This document shows positions 38,471-38,557 of a stretch of DNA of 38,557 bases, piece after piece. Both the position numbers and the translations under genes were made by a program. Source of the stretch: a virus. Positions within the stretch are counted from its first letter, which is position 1, and every line of letters begins with the position of its first letter. The stretch covers positions 1-38,557 of the IMG/VR virus record IMGVR_UViG_3300043449_001802. The stretch is one strand, 5' to 3'. The notes under the pieces were generated by a model. That model was not told the DNA's origin, made no database searches, and saw nothing but the letters and a program-made list of their open reading frames with translations.

Positions 38471-38557
38471 GGAAATCACGGTTTCAAATCAAATAAGTGA
38501 AGATGAGGTCCAGCTTTTAAAAGATACAGTCTGTCGAGGGGCCACAAATGATGAATT
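38431..38557. repeat. 127-bp terminal direct repeat, copy 2 (circular-contig join)
   Basis: Identical to 1-127. Removing one copy gives a circle of 38,430 bp in which the Gp157-like and bet genes are continuous. Confidence 0.95.
38463..38557 (+). CDS. bet: 5' end of bet (duplicate of the gene at 33)
   Basis: The first 31 codons of bet, cut by the end of the window. It is the same gene as at 33-995 and should not be counted as a second copy. Confidence 0.93.
   Translation, partial: MNKEITVSNQISEDEVQLLKDTVCRGATNDE

Noticed and set aside
1-38557. CRISPR array, insertion sequence or integrase/att site
   Set aside because: No regularly spaced repeats, no transposase or recombinase motifs and no duplicated tRNA end were seen.

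Overview
The window is a complete phage genome, most likely circular. Its first 127 bases (1-127) recur exactly as its last 127 bases (38431-38557). The unique sequence is therefore 38,430 bp, and 127 bp is what a k=127 assembler leaves when it closes a circle. Every supported gene lies on the + strand. The structural genes (PBSX-type large terminase, DUF1073-type portal, Mu-F-type head protein, DUF2184-type capsid, DUF3383-type sheath, DUF3277-type tube, Gp138-like spike, gp25/J/I-like baseplate) indicate a contractile-tailed myophage. Lipobox lipoproteins near the endolysin suggest a Gram-negative host, but I cannot name it. I see no integrase, repressor, DNA polymerase, primase or replicative helicase, so it looks lytic and dependent on host replication.

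Layout in circular order. An AT-rich leader with a weak promoter and competing hairpins (37.56-37.92 kb) opens the early region. Next come Gp157-like and Bet/RecT-like recombination genes across the contig join, then small unknown genes and a C5-cytosine DNA methyltransferase (2.1-2.9 kb). A second long ORF lies inside the methyltransferase gene on the same strand, and a PAPS-reductase-like gene overlaps its end. Then follow a coiled-coil protein, a small DNA-binding protein, a metallophosphoesterase, an HExxH protein, a terminator, a RusA resolvase, more small genes (three of them tiny membrane proteins) and a tRNA-Asn(GTT). A strong terminator at 9061-9117 ends the early region.

Late region (9.1-33.5 kb). 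This holds the terminases, the portal, two Fis-type HTH miniproteins with a SEC-C protein packed between them, the head genes, a terminator just after the capsid gene, the neck, sheath, tube, chaperones and a short tape measure. The baseplate, a collar-type fibre, a large glycine-rich fibre with an apparent signal peptide, and a lysis cassette ending in an endolysin come next.

After the endolysin lies the most interesting block (33.5-37.6 kb). It contains a solo ParB-like protein, a TET/JBP-like Fe(II)/2-oxoglutarate dioxygenase, a glycosyltransferase-like protein and a HAD-family hydrolase, tightly packed as one operon. They are followed by about 600 nt with no convincing gene but many strong, nested and partly pseudoknotted helices, a candidate large structured noncoding RNA, and then a PD-(D/E)XK-like nuclease candidate. 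Together with the methyltransferase, this suggests a DNA hypermodification pathway: cytosine to 5-methylcytosine, then 5-hydroxymethylcytosine, then glycosylated cytosine, probably to shield the genome from host nucleases. Family calls come from reading motifs; no database search was run.
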